From Peterkaempfera podocarpi (GTDB lineage: Bacteria; Actinomycetota; Actinomycetes; Streptomycetales; Streptomycetaceae), in the NCBI RefSeq assembly GCF_042466665.1, contig NZ_CP162102.1:3968001-4032000 (forward strand): a stretch of 64,000 bases of DNA, given 5' to 3'. The notes below the pieces were generated by a model. The model saw only the letters and a program-made list of their open reading frames with translations. It was not told the origin of the DNA and did not search any database. A program made the position numbers and the translations under genes. Within the stretch, counting starts at the first letter, position 1, and each line of letters starts with the position of its first letter. Below are positions 18,849 to 26,934 of this stretch, piece after piece.

Positions 18849-20377
18849 GAGCCCGTGGCCGTGGCGCCCTTGGCGGAGAGCCGGATCAGCGCCAGGTCGT
18901 TGGAGCCGTTGTCGTCGAGCGACAGGGAGAGCGCCATGTACTGGCCGCGCACGCCGTCGAGCGCCCTCCCGGGCTTCACCGTGAAGGCCAGCGAGGCGGA
19001 GCCGCCGGCCGGCAGCTTGCCCGCCAGCCAGCACAGGTACTGCGGCGCGCCCTGCGCCCGGGTCAGCGCACCGTGCAGCCGGTCGCGCAGCCGGCTGGTG
19101 AACCGTTGCGCCATCTCACCGGACCCGGCCGGGACCGGAACGTCCTGCACCGGAGCGCAGTACCGGGGCGCCCGCTGGACCGCGACCCCCGCGGGCAGGG
19201 AGACCAGGACCAGCGCGGAGGCGCTGCTGGGCACCTCACCGGGCGACAACACCTGGAGGCCGGCCGTGCCGACCGGCTGCGCCGCGGCCGTGCCGACGTT
19301 CCGCACCGTGAGGTCGAGCGCGAGCGGCTTGCCGACAGTGCCCGAGACGGCGACCGGTGCGACTGCCAGGTCGGTCCGCAGCCCGGTGTCGAGGATCGTC
19401 ACCGCGGTGTTGTTGTCGAAGTCGATGTCCTTGGCGGCCGAGCGGGTGCCGGGCACGGGCGCCAGCGTCAGCTCCGGGCCGGTGCCCGGGGTGCCCCCGG
19501 TGACCCGGCTGCCGTCGATCTCGCCACCGGCCACGTCGAAGACGTACCCGAGGAAGCCGGAGCCGACGTCCTTGCCGGCGGCGACCGTGAGCGGCTCGCT
19601 GAGCCGGTAGGTGGCACCGGCGGGGAGCGTGGTGCTGTCGAAGCGGCACAGCACGGCGGACCCGCCGACGGACGCGCCGTCGTTCACCCCGTACCGGCAG
19701 TTGCGGTAGTTGCCGCTCAGCCGGAAGCCGCTCTGCGTCTCGGCGATCATCACCAGGCCCTTGGCGTCCTGGTCGCCGATGTTGGCCACCTCCGCGGGGA
19801 CGGCGGTGCTGCCTCCGGGGGCCACCCTGGTCGTGCTGGGCAGCTGCTTGACGGCGAGGTCGGGACCGGATCCGACGGCGACCTCGGTGGTGACCGAATC
19901 CGGTTCCTGTACTGCGCCGTCGGCCGCAGCGGTGTAGCGGACCGTACCGCTCGCCCCTACCGGGGCGCCCTGGACGGCGCGGACGCCGAGTCGGAAGTCC
20001 GCCTCGTCGGCGGCGCGGGCTGCGGTGCAGGAGACCCGCAGGTGCGCGGTGTCGGTGAAGGTGCACCCTGCGGGGAGCTGAAGCTCGGCCTTGCCGGCCA
20101 GGGCGCTCGCGTCGACGGTGACCACCACATTGCGCAGCGGTCCGCCTTCCTCGTCGGCGACGGCCAGGGCGAACGGCCTGAAGGTGTCACCGGGACCTGC
20201 CGCTGCCGTGCGCGGCAGCACGGTGACACTGTCCGGGGCGTCGACGAACAGGTAGCTGCCCGGGGCGGCTGCGTGGGCCGGGACCGCGGTGAACAGACCT
20301 GCGGTGAGGAGCGTCAGGGCCGCTGTCGCGACCGAGGCGGCGGATCTGGCGACCCGACGGGTGGGCTGGTGTCCCAT
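18635..20377 (-). CDS. Large surface protein with LAxTG sortase signal
   Basis: A 580-residue exported protein from ATG 20377 (GAGGA upstream). Signal peptide about 1-36 (ends VPAHA). Several Ig/CARDB-like beta-sandwich segments follow (for example DLAVKQLPSTTRVAPGGST and DLAVAPVAVSGTVGKPLAL), with Cys pairs probably forming disulfides. Then comes a Gly/Ser/Thr linker, LAATG, a hydrophobic helix and the positive tail RRRRA. LAxTG is the class E sortase signal used in Streptomyces aerial growth, so covalent cell-wall attachment is inferred. No function is assigned to the ectodomain. It lies upstream of lysS on the same strand. Confidence 0.82.
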   Translation of the reverse strand: MGHQPTRRVARSAASVATAALTLLTAGLFTAVPAHAAAPGSYLFVDAPDSVTVLPRTAAAGPGDTFRPFALAVADEEGGPLRNVVVTVDASALAGKAELQLPAGCTFTDTAHLRVSCTAARAADEADFRLGVRAVQGAPVGASGTVRYTAAADGAVQEPDSVTTEVAVGSGPDLAVKQLPSTTRVAPGGSTAVPAEVANIGDQDAKGLVMIAETQSGFRLSGNYRNCRYGVNDGASVGGSAVLCRFDSTTLPAGATYRLSEPLTVAAGKDVGSGFLGYVFDVAGGEIDGSRVTGGTPGTGPELTLAPVPGTRSAAKDIDFDNNTAVTILDTGLRTDLAVAPVAVSGTVGKPLALDLTVRNVGTAAAQPVGTAGLQVLSPGEVPSSASALVLVSLPAGVAVQRAPRYCAPVQDVPVPAGSGEMAQRFTSRLRDRLHGALTRAQGAPQYLCWLAGKLPAGGSASLAFTVKPGRALDGVRGQYMALSLSLDDNGSNDLALIRLSAKGATATGSTGSGSTGGGSPAPQTAGGTSTGGTSAGGSTTGGAALAATGSSGTGLLAGAGAVAVVAGAGAVLAVRRRRA

Positions 20378-20618
20378 GGAGTCCTCTACAGCGGAGGAGT
20401 GAAGATCAGAAGGCCGGATCCAACCAGCTCCGGTCGAATTGTCGCGCGCACACAAGGGGGCGAATGGGACCGCGCCATGAAGTTGTTGCGAGAACGTTGT
20501 AAGTCCGCTGCCGCCCGCTGAGCGGCCGGGACGCGTACGGCCGGAGTCAGCGACCGCCCACGGCCGGTGCGACGGAACCGTGATCGCCGACGCAGTCGGA
20601 CGGGGCGCGGTGCCCGGT

Positions 20619-20858
20619 GTGCGACGCGACCGGATATCCGCCGCGCCGCACCCGTGGGCGTCAGGCCCGGCGCCGCCGGACCGCCAGGACCGCACCGGCG
20701 CCCGCCACCACGGCCACCGCACCCGCACCCGCCAGCAGCCCGGTGCCGGAGGAACCGGTCGCGGCCAGGGCCGCACCACCGGTCGTGGAGCCGCCGGCGG
20801 AGGTGCCGCCCGCGGTCTGCGGGGCCGGGCTGCCGCCACCCGTCGAACCCGAGCCGGA
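20619..20858. repeat. Direct repeat copy B (3' end of the truncated homologue)
   Basis: The second copy of the sequence at 18594-18848, in the same orientation, about 2 kb away. It includes the region past the stop codon, which argues for duplication or gene conversion rather than convergent low complexity. Confidence 0.85.
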
Positions 20859-21060
20859 AGAACCCGTGGAACCGGTGGTCGAGCCGCCGGTAGTGGTGCC
20901 GCCGGTCGAGCCCGCAGCGGCCGGAGCGTTCACCGTGATCGCCGCGCGGTTGTTGGCGAGGTGCGTGTCGTACGGCATCGGGCTGCCGTAGGGGCCCTCG
21001 GTGCGGAAGGTCACCGCACCCGTGGCGCCCGGTCGGGGCGTTGTGCGCGCCAGGTGGGGA
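20661..21060 (-). pseudogene. Remnant of a LAxTG surface-protein gene
   Basis: The frame encodes only the end of a beta-sandwich domain (TGAVTFRTEGPYGSP, LANNRAAITVNAPA), a Gly/Ser/Thr linker and an intact sorting signal (LAATG, hydrophobic helix, RRRRA). There is no signal peptide, no convincing start codon and no ribosome-binding site. Immediately upstream lies the terminator of the 21149 gene, so it has no obvious promoter either. The last 200 bp nearly match the intact neighbour. It looks like the truncated second member of a tandem pair, its 5' part lost by deletion. Confidence 0.7.
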
Positions 21061-21068
21061 AAGCGGAC

Positions 21069-21115
21069 GGCCCTCTGCGTCACCGCCGGAGAGGAGGGCG
21101 GTGCAGCAGAGGGCC
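21069..21115 (-). terminator. Strong terminator after the 21149-21853 gene
   Basis: Arms GGCCCTCTGC-GT-CACCGCC (21069-21087) and GGCGGTG-CA-GCAGAGGGCC (21097-21115) pair over 17 of 19 positions with a nine-base loop. Confidence 0.75.
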
Positions 21116-21148
21116 GGGTTCGGAGCGGTACCGGGGGCCGGTACCTGG

Positions 21149-21853
21149 TCAGCCGGTGCCGGTGGCCAGTTCGGTGTCGCCGTGGTCGTCCGGCTCCGCG
21201 GGCCGGGGGCGGCGGGCGAACAGGTCGGCCGGGGTGGGGACCTGGCGATTCCCGGACTGCGGAGACCGCGTCCGCTGGTCCTTCTTCTCCTCGGCGTCGG
21301 GCTCGGGGCGGCGGGGCTCGGCGGTGGACATCGGGATCAGGCCTCCGGGGCTCGTCGGGACAGCGGTGAGGTGCCGCGGCGGAGCTGCGGCGGCGGCCAG
21401 TCGTTCCCGTACGGCGGCCTCGGCGACCGCGTGGCAGCGGCCTGCCAGCCGGGAGCGGCGGGTCCGCTCCGCCTGGCTGCTGGGCAGTCGGGCCAACCGG
21501 CGCAGCGCACGGAGGTCCTCGGGGCCGGGGAGGTAGCCGTCGTCCACGGCCTCCTCCAGGCGGTCCAGGTATCCGGGAGCGGTGCCGGGCAGGGCGTCGC
21601 GGTAGCGGGCGAGGTCGGCGAGGAGGAAGGCGCGCAGCCGTCCGCCCTCGCGCACGGCTTCGTCGATGGATTCGGCGAGGCGGAGGAAGTCCTGGACGTC
21701 CTCGGTCCACACGTCGGCGGCCCAGGACGTCCCGAGCCCGCCGATCCGCGACGGCGCGGCGGGGTGCAGGACCTGGGCGAGGGCATGGCGCAGCACCCGC
21801 AGTTCGTCGGCGCTGAAGGCCATGCCGCCGCGCGACCCGTGTGGCGTAGGCAT
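21149..21853 (-). CDS. Conserved hypothetical protein
   Basis: Not recognised as any named enzyme. From ATG 21853 the protein has 234 residues; an ATG at 21823 (MAFSADELRVLRHALAQVLH) is an equally plausible start, and neither has a clear ribosome-binding site. The N-terminal half (to about 145) is helical and compact, with repeated acidic Leu-rich helices (DVQDFLRLAESIDEAV, LRAFLLADLARYRDALPG, EDLRALRRLARLPSS). The C-terminal 80 residues are charged and disordered. No membrane segment or signal. A strong terminator follows. Probably cytoplasmic. Confidence 0.6.
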   Translation of the reverse strand: MPTPHGSRGGMAFSADELRVLRHALAQVLHPAAPSRIGGLGTSWAADVWTEDVQDFLRLAESIDEAVREGGRLRAFLLADLARYRDALPGTAPGYLDRLEEAVDDGYLPGPEDLRALRRLARLPSSQAERTRRSRLAGRCHAVAEAAVRERLAAAAAPPRHLTAVPTSPGGLIPMSTAEPRRPEPDAEEKKDQRTRSPQSGNRQVPTPADLFARRPRPAEPDDHGDTELATGTG

Positions 21854-21929
21854 GACTTGACAGTACGTCGGATATGCCCGTTTCAGGGGCAATGACGCGG
21901 ACTGTGTCCCGATTGGCGGATGGTGCGGT

Positions 21930-21955
21930 GATACGACCGGTCATCCGGTCGTATC
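21930..21955 (-). terminator. Terminator of coaX and the NAD/pantothenate operon
   Basis: A perfect 11-bp stem, GATACGACCGG (21930-21940) with CCGGTCGTATC (21945-21955), loop TCAT, 21 bp beyond the coaX stop. Confidence 0.65.
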
Positions 21956-21976
21956 GACCGCCCTACTGACGGCCGG

Positions 21977-22765
21977 TCAGGATGCCGTCTTGTTGCGCTC
22001 GTAGATCAGCCGCAGCCCGATCAGCGTGAGCCAGGGCTCGTGCTCGTCGATCGAGTGGGCCTCCCCCAGCACCAGCGGTGCCAGACCGCCGGTGGCGATC
22101 ACCTGGACGTCGTCCGGGTCGTCCGACAGCTCGGCGGCCATCCGGCCGACCACCCCGTCCACCTGACCGGCGAATCCGTAGAGGATGCCGGCCTGCATGG
22201 CCTCCACGGTGTTCTTGCCGATCACACTGCGCGGTCGGGCCAGTTCGATCTTGCGCAGCTGGGCGCCGCGCACCCCGAGGGCGTCCACCGAGATCTCGAT
22301 ACCGGGGGCGATGGCGCCCCCGACGTAGTCGCCGCGCTGGTTCACCGCGTCAAAGGTGGTGGCGGTGCCGAAGTCCACCACGATGCAGGGGCCGCCGTAG
22401 AGGTGGTTGGCGGCAAGGGCGTTGACGATCCGGTCGGCCCCGACCTCCTTGGGGTTGTCCATCAGGACGTGCACACCGGTCTTCACCCCCGGCTCCACCA
22501 GCACCGCGGGGACGTCCCCGTAGTAGCGCCGGGTCACCTCGCGCAGCTCGTGCAGCACGGACGGCACGGTGGAGCAGATCGCCAGCCCGTCCACCGCGTC
22601 CTCGCCGAGCACCGGGTGAGCGCCCATCAGCCCCTGCATCAGCACGGCCATCTCGTCGGCGGTGCGGCGCGGATCGGTGGAGACCCGCCAGTGCTCGACG
22701 ATCTCCTCACCGTCGAAGAGGCCGAGCACGGTGTGGGTGTTGCCGACGTCGATGGTGAGCAGCAT
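21977..22765 (-). CDS. coaX: Type III pantothenate kinase
   Basis: CoaX phosphorylates pantothenate, the first committed step to coenzyme A. The 262-residue protein shows the ASKHA phosphate loop DVGNTHTVLGL (residues 5-15), GADRIVNALAA with the catalytic Asp, and the VDFGTATTFD motif. It is the last gene of a minus-strand cluster that begins with panC and panD, the enzymes that make its substrate, so the operon runs from precursor to kinase. It begins 50 bp after nadC. Confidence 0.95.
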   Translation of the reverse strand: MLLTIDVGNTHTVLGLFDGEEIVEHWRVSTDPRRTADEMAVLMQGLMGAHPVLGEDAVDGLAICSTVPSVLHELREVTRRYYGDVPAVLVEPGVKTGVHVLMDNPKEVGADRIVNALAANHLYGGPCIVVDFGTATTFDAVNQRGDYVGGAIAPGIEISVDALGVRGAQLRKIELARPRSVIGKNTVEAMQAGILYGFAGQVDGVVGRMAAELSDDPDDVQVIATGGLAPLVLGEAHSIDEHEPWLTLIGLRLIYERNKTAS

Positions 22766-22815
22766 GGGGTCGGTCCTGAAGGATCGGGGCTGATGGGCCG
22801 GGGCGGGCGGGCAGG

Positions 22816-23793
22816 TCAGGAACGGAGGTCCAGGCCGATGTCCAGCACCGGCGCGGAGTGGGTGAGCGCACCGACGGCGAGGTAGTCCACACCGGTCTGG
22901 GCCACCTCGCGGGCACCGGCCAGGATCAGCCCGCCGGAGGCCTCCAGCCGGGCCCGGCCGGCCACCAGCTGGACGGCCTCCTTGAGCTCGCCCACGGTGA
23001 AGTTGTCCAGCAGGATCAGGTCGGCGCCGGCGTGCAGCACCGGCGGGATCTGCTCCAGGGTGTCCACCTCAACCTCCACCGGCAGGTCCGGGTAGGCCTC
23101 GCGGACCGCGCGGAACGCCTCGGCTACCCCGCCGGCCGCCACCACGTGGTTGTCCTTCACCAGGGCGGCGTCGGAGAGCGACATCCGGTGGTTGACTCCG
23201 CCGCCGCAGCGCACCGCGTACTTCTCCAGGGCGCGCAGCCCCGGAGTGGTCTTGCGGGTGTCGCGCACCGCGGCGCCGGTGCCCTCGACGGCGTCGGCCC
23301 AGGCACGGGTGGCGGTGGCGATGCCGGAGAGGTGGCAGAGCAGGTTGAGCGCGCTGCGCTCGGCGGTGAGCAGGTCGCGGGTGCGGCCGCGGACCGAGAG
23401 CAGCACCTGGCCGCCCTCGACCTGGGCGCCGTCCTCGACATGCCGCTCGACCTCGAACTCGTCCTCGCAGACCAGGGAGATCAGCGCCTCGGCGACCCGC
23501 AGCCCGGCGACGGTGCCCGTGGTGCGGGCGGTGAAGTCGGCGGTGGCGACGGCATCGGCGGGCACGGTGGCGTTGGAGGTGACGTCCTCGCCGCCGGCCA
23601 GGTCCTCGGCGAGGGCCAGCGTGGCGATGTCCTCGACCTCCACCGGGTCCAGCCCGGCGTCGGCGAGCAGCTGGGCCAGCGCCGGGTCCAGACCGCTCTC
23701 GTACGTCTCACCGTCGCCGCAGGCGCAGCCCTCCCCGCAACCTCCGGCCATGGGCAGCTCTTCGAAGTGGTGGTCGTGCGACACAGTGCTCAC
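22816..23793 (-). CDS. nadC: Nicotinate-nucleotide pyrophosphorylase (quinolinate phosphoribosyltransferase)
   Basis: NadC converts quinolinate and PRPP to nicotinate mononucleotide in NAD synthesis. From GTG 23793 it has 325 residues. The family core (about 40-320) shows ALAEDLAGGEDVTSNA, ERSALNLLCHLSGIAT, DTRKTTPGLRALEKYAV and ILLDNF. The start overlaps the nadB stop as GTGA, so translation is coupled. The first 35 residues are an extension with a Cys cluster (CGEGCAC near residues 19-25), absent from enteric NadC, that might bind a metal. Confidence 0.95.
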   Translation of the reverse strand: MSTVSHDHHFEELPMAGGCGEGCACGDGETYESGLDPALAQLLADAGLDPVEVEDIATLALAEDLAGGEDVTSNATVPADAVATADFTARTTGTVAGLRVAEALISLVCEDEFEVERHVEDGAQVEGGQVLLSVRGRTRDLLTAERSALNLLCHLSGIATATRAWADAVEGTGAAVRDTRKTTPGLRALEKYAVRCGGGVNHRMSLSDAALVKDNHVVAAGGVAEAFRAVREAYPDLPVEVEVDTLEQIPPVLHAGADLILLDNFTVGELKEAVQLVAGRARLEASGGLILAGAREVAQTGVDYLAVGALTHSAPVLDIGLDLRS

Positions 23794-25457
23794 TGCTCCT
23801 CGAGGGCGGTGACGGGGGCGCCGGTGACGGCATCCAGGGTGGTGATGAGGTGGCGCCGCCAGTGGGCGTCGTCACGATCGGGGAAGTCCTCGCGCCAGTG
23901 GCAGCCGCGGGTCTCCTCGCGCAGCGCCGCGGCGTTGACCAGGGCGGTGGCCACCAGGAGGAGATTGGCGGCCTCCCAGGTCTCCACCCGCGGATCGGCG
24001 GGCTTCTCCTCGGCCACCCGGCCGTGGGCCTGGGCGGCGAGTGCGGTCAGCCCCTCCGCGGTGTCCCGCATGGAGGCGGCCGAGCGCAGCACGCCCGCCC
24101 CAAAGGTCATCAGCCGCTGCACCTCGGCACGGGCCTCGGGGGCCGGCAGCGGGACCACCCGGGTCCCGGCGGCGACCGGGGTGCGCTCCGTCAGCTCGCC
24201 CGCCGCCTGCTGCGCGGCCAGGTCCGCGGTGATCCGCTCGGCGAAGACCAGCCCCTCCAGCAGGGAGTTGGAGGCCAACCGGTTGGCACCGTGCACCCCC
24301 GTGCAGGCCACCTCACCGCAGGCGTACAGACCCGGCACTGTGGTGCGGCCGCGCAGGTCGGTGCGGACCCCGCCGGAGGCGTAGTGCGCGGCCGGGGCCA
24401 CCGGGATCAGCTCGGTGACGGGGTCGATGCCGTGCGAGCGGCAGGAGGCCAGGATGGTGGGGAAGCGCTGCTCCCACATCTCGGCGCCGAAGTGCCGCCC
24501 GTCCAGGTACATGTGCTCGGCCCCGGTCTGCTGCATCCGGCGCATGATGCCCTTGGCGACAATGTCCCGCGGCGCCAGCTCGGCCAGCTCGTGCTGCCCG
24601 ACCATGAAGCGCACCCCGTCGGCGTCGACCAGATGGGCGCCCTCGCCGCGCACCGCCTCGGAGACCAGCGGCTGCTGGCCCTCGGCGTCCGGCCCCAGCC
24701 AGAGCACGGTGGGGTGGAACTGCACGAACTCCAGATCGGCCACCTCGGCGCCGGCGCGCAGCGCCAGCGCCACACCGTCGCCGGTGGAGACCGCGGGGTT
24801 GGTGGTGGCGGAGAAGATCTGGCCCATGCCGCCGGTCGCCAGCACCACCGCCCGGGCGCGGATCGCGCCCACGCCGTCGCGCTGCCCCTCGCCCATCACA
24901 TGCAGGGTGAGCCCGGCCGCATGGCCGTCGGCGTCGGTGAGCAGGTCGAGCACCAGGGCGTGCTCCACCACCTCGATGCCGGGATCCCGGCGGACCGCTG
25001 CGACCAGGGCGCGGGATATCTCGGCGCCGGTGGCGTCGCCACCCGCGTGCGCGATCCGGCGGCGGTGGTGGCCGCCCTCCCGGGTCAGCAGGATCTCGCC
25101 GTCCGCGGTGGTGTCGAAGGCCGCTCCGGTGGCGATCAGCCGGCGGACCGCATCCGGGCCCTCGGTGACCAGGACGCGCACCGCCTCCTCGTCGCAGAGT
25201 CCGGCCCCGGCCACCAGGGTGTCGTCGAGGTGCTGCTCCGGGGTGTCCCCCTCACCGAGCGCAGCGGCGATGCCGCCCTGCGCCCAGCGGGTGGAGCCGT
25301 CGTCGAGCATCGCCTTGGTGACCACCATCACCCGACCCACCAGGGCACGGGCGCGCAGCGCAGCCGTGAGGCCGGCCACGCCGGAGCCGACCACCACGAC
25401 ATCGGTCGTGGCGGTCCAGCCCGGGGCCGGGGCGGTCAGTCTGTGGGTCGCTGGCAT
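23790..25457 (-). CDS. nadB: L-aspartate oxidase
   Basis: NadB oxidises L-aspartate to iminoaspartate, the first step of bacterial NAD synthesis; the product goes to NadA, which is not in this window. From ATG 25457 (ACGGAG seven bases upstream) the flavoprotein has 555 residues: the FAD-binding VVVVGSGVAGLTAALRA near residue 19, a Ser/Gly-rich RWAQGGIAAALGEGD segment, the catalytic-region HHRRRIAHAGGDATG, and a succinate-dehydrogenase-like C-terminal helical domain. The reading frame is continuous with panD upstream (no stop between them), so a PanD-NadB fusion is formally possible; the internal start is still well formed. Confidence 0.92.
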   Translation of the reverse strand: MPATHRLTAPAPGWTATTDVVVVGSGVAGLTAALRARALVGRVMVVTKAMLDDGSTRWAQGGIAAALGEGDTPEQHLDDTLVAGAGLCDEEAVRVLVTEGPDAVRRLIATGAAFDTTADGEILLTREGGHHRRRIAHAGGDATGAEISRALVAAVRRDPGIEVVEHALVLDLLTDADGHAAGLTLHVMGEGQRDGVGAIRARAVVLATGGMGQIFSATTNPAVSTGDGVALALRAGAEVADLEFVQFHPTVLWLGPDAEGQQPLVSEAVRGEGAHLVDADGVRFMVGQHELAELAPRDIVAKGIMRRMQQTGAEHMYLDGRHFGAEMWEQRFPTILASCRSHGIDPVTELIPVAPAAHYASGGVRTDLRGRTTVPGLYACGEVACTGVHGANRLASNSLLEGLVFAERITADLAAQQAAGELTERTPVAAGTRVVPLPAPEARAEVQRLMTFGAGVLRSAASMRDTAEGLTALAAQAHGRVAEEKPADPRVETWEAANLLLVATALVNAAALREETRGCHWREDFPDRDDAHWRRHLITTLDAVTGAPVTALEEQ

Positions 25458-25470
25458 GGGTGGCTCCGTG

Positions 25471-26033
25471 TCAGTGGGCGGTCCGTACCGCGCCGTGTTC
25501 CAGGTCACCGTACGCCTCGGGGTCCGCGGGGGTCCGGGGGCCGCGATGTGGACGGCGCCGCTGTGCACGGCGGCCGCTCGTACGGTGTCGCCGCGCACGC
25601 CGTCGCCGCGCACGCCGTCGCCGCGCACGGTGTCCCCGCGCACGGTGTCGGTGCCCGGAACAGCCTCTGCGGGGTCGCCGCCCATTCCCGTGATCCGGTT
25701 CTCCGCGTCCACAAAGACCACCCTGGGCACCCAGGCGCGTGCCTCGGCGTCCTCCATCTGCCCGTAGCCGATGAGGATCACCAGGTCACCGGGGTGCACC
25801 AGCCGCGCCGCGGCGCCGTTGATGCCGATCACCCCGCTGCCACGCGGCCCTGCGATGGTGTACGTCTCCAGTCGGGCGCCGTTGTCGATGTCGACGATGT
25901 GGACCAGCTCGCCGGGGAGCAGGTCGGCCGCGTCCAGCAGATCCTGGTCCACGGTGACCGAGCCGACGTAGTGCAGGTCGGCCTGGGTGACGGTGGCACG
26001 GTGGATCTTGGACTTGAGCATGGTGCGGAGCAT
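25471..26033 (-). CDS. panD: Aspartate 1-decarboxylase; no in-frame stop before nadB
   Basis: PanD makes beta-alanine for pantothenate. The ATG at 26033 has AGGAGG eight bases upstream. The core (residues 1-125) is complete: Lys9, the Gly24-Ser25 self-cleavage site (HYVGSV) that yields the pyruvoyl group, and INGAAARLVHPGDLVILI. After about residue 135 the frame runs through GDTVR-type repeats and an unusual Pro/Arg-rich tail directly into nadB without a stop. In the neighbouring frame the tail reads ADPEAYGDLEHGAVRTAH and stops at TGA 25473-25471, just before the nadB ribosome-binding site. A missing base near 25530-25560 would explain this, giving about 187 residues. The end coordinate given here is that TGA. 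Confidence 0.8.
25581..25655. repeat. Five 15-bp tandem repeats in the panD 3' coding region
   Basis: Units at 25581, 25596, 25611, 25626 and 25641 share the pattern CACGGTGTCGCCGCG (plus strand) with few substitutions. On the coding strand each unit encodes R-G-D-(G/T)-V. The length is a multiple of three, so expansion keeps the frame. Slippage-prone. Confidence 0.8.
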
Positions 26034-26073
26034 GGGTCACGCCTCCTGTGAGTGCATGCCGGGACGGCTCTGG

Positions 26074-26934
26074 CTAGAAGTGGATCCGTACGTTGTCGAT
26101 CAGCCGGGTGGTGCCCACCCGGGCGGCGACCGCCAGCACCGCCTCACCGGTGTGGTCGTCGGCCGCCTCGGTGAAGTCCGCCGGGTCGATCAGCGCGAGG
26201 TAGTCCAGCACCACGGGCGGCTCGGCCCCGGCGGCAGCCTCCAGCACCGCCTGCGCCGCCCGGCGCACCGCTGCGGGACCCTTCGGTGCCACCTGTACGC
26301 CGGTCAGCAGCGCCCGCGACAGCTCCCGGGCGGAGACCCGCTCCACCTCCGACAGATAGCGGTTGCGGCTGGAGAGGGCGACATGGTCCCCCTCCCGGAC
26401 CGTGGGCACCCCCACGACCTCCACCGGGAAGTTGAGGTCGGTGGCCATCCGCCGGACGACCGCCAGCTGCTGGGCGTCCTTCTCCCCGAAGAACGCCACA
26501 TCGGGCGCGGTGAGGTGGAGCAGCTTCGCCACCACCGTGCAGACCCCGTCGAAGTGCCCGGGGCGCGAGGCGCCCTCGTACCGCTCCCCCATCGGCCCGG
26601 CCGCTATCCGCACCTGCGGCTCACCGCCCGGGTAGACCTCCTCCACCGGGGGCGCGAAGACCACATCGGCGCCGGCCTCCGCGGCCAGCTCGAGGTCGGC
26701 CTCCAGGGTGCGCGGATAGCGGTCCAGGTCCTCCCCCGCGCCGAACTGCAGCGGGTTGACGAAGACGGTGACCACCACGGTGCCCTCGGGGCCCAGCCGC
26801 TCCCGGGCGGCCCGGACCAGCGTCGCATGGCCCTCGTGCAGTGCCCCCATGGTCATCACCACACCGCGTCCACCCGCTCCCGCCACGAGCCGCTGACGCA
26901 ACTCCTCGCCGGTGTGCAGCAGTTCCGCCATCAT
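26074..26934 (-). CDS. panC: Pantothenate synthetase
   Basis: PanC joins pantoate and beta-alanine using ATP. From ATG 26934 the protein has 286 residues with the nucleotidyltransferase signature MTMGALHEGHATL (HxGH type), VVTVFVNPLQFGAGEDLDRYPR, DVAFFGEKDAQQLAV and LSSRNRYLS. The ATG overlaps the upstream stop as ATGA, with AAGGA in front. It is followed at 40 bp by panD, the source of its beta-alanine substrate. Confidence 0.95.
   Translation of the reverse strand: MMAELLHTGEELRQRLVAGAGGRGVVMTMGALHEGHATLVRAARERLGPEGTVVVTVFVNPLQFGAGEDLDRYPRTLEADLELAAEAGADVVFAPPVEEVYPGGEPQVRIAAGPMGERYEGASRPGHFDGVCTVVAKLLHLTAPDVAFFGEKDAQQLAVVRRMATDLNFPVEVVGVPTVREGDHVALSSRNRYLSEVERVSARELSRALLTGVQVAPKGPAAVRRAAQAVLEAAAGAEPPVVLDYLALIDPADFTEAADDHTGEAVLAVAARVGTTRLIDNVRIHF

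Noticed and set aside
18567..19034. N-terminal extension of LysS up to 19034
   Set aside because: The frame is open but covers the surface-protein gene's 3' end with low-complexity Gly/Arg sequence. LysRS homology begins after GTG 18566.
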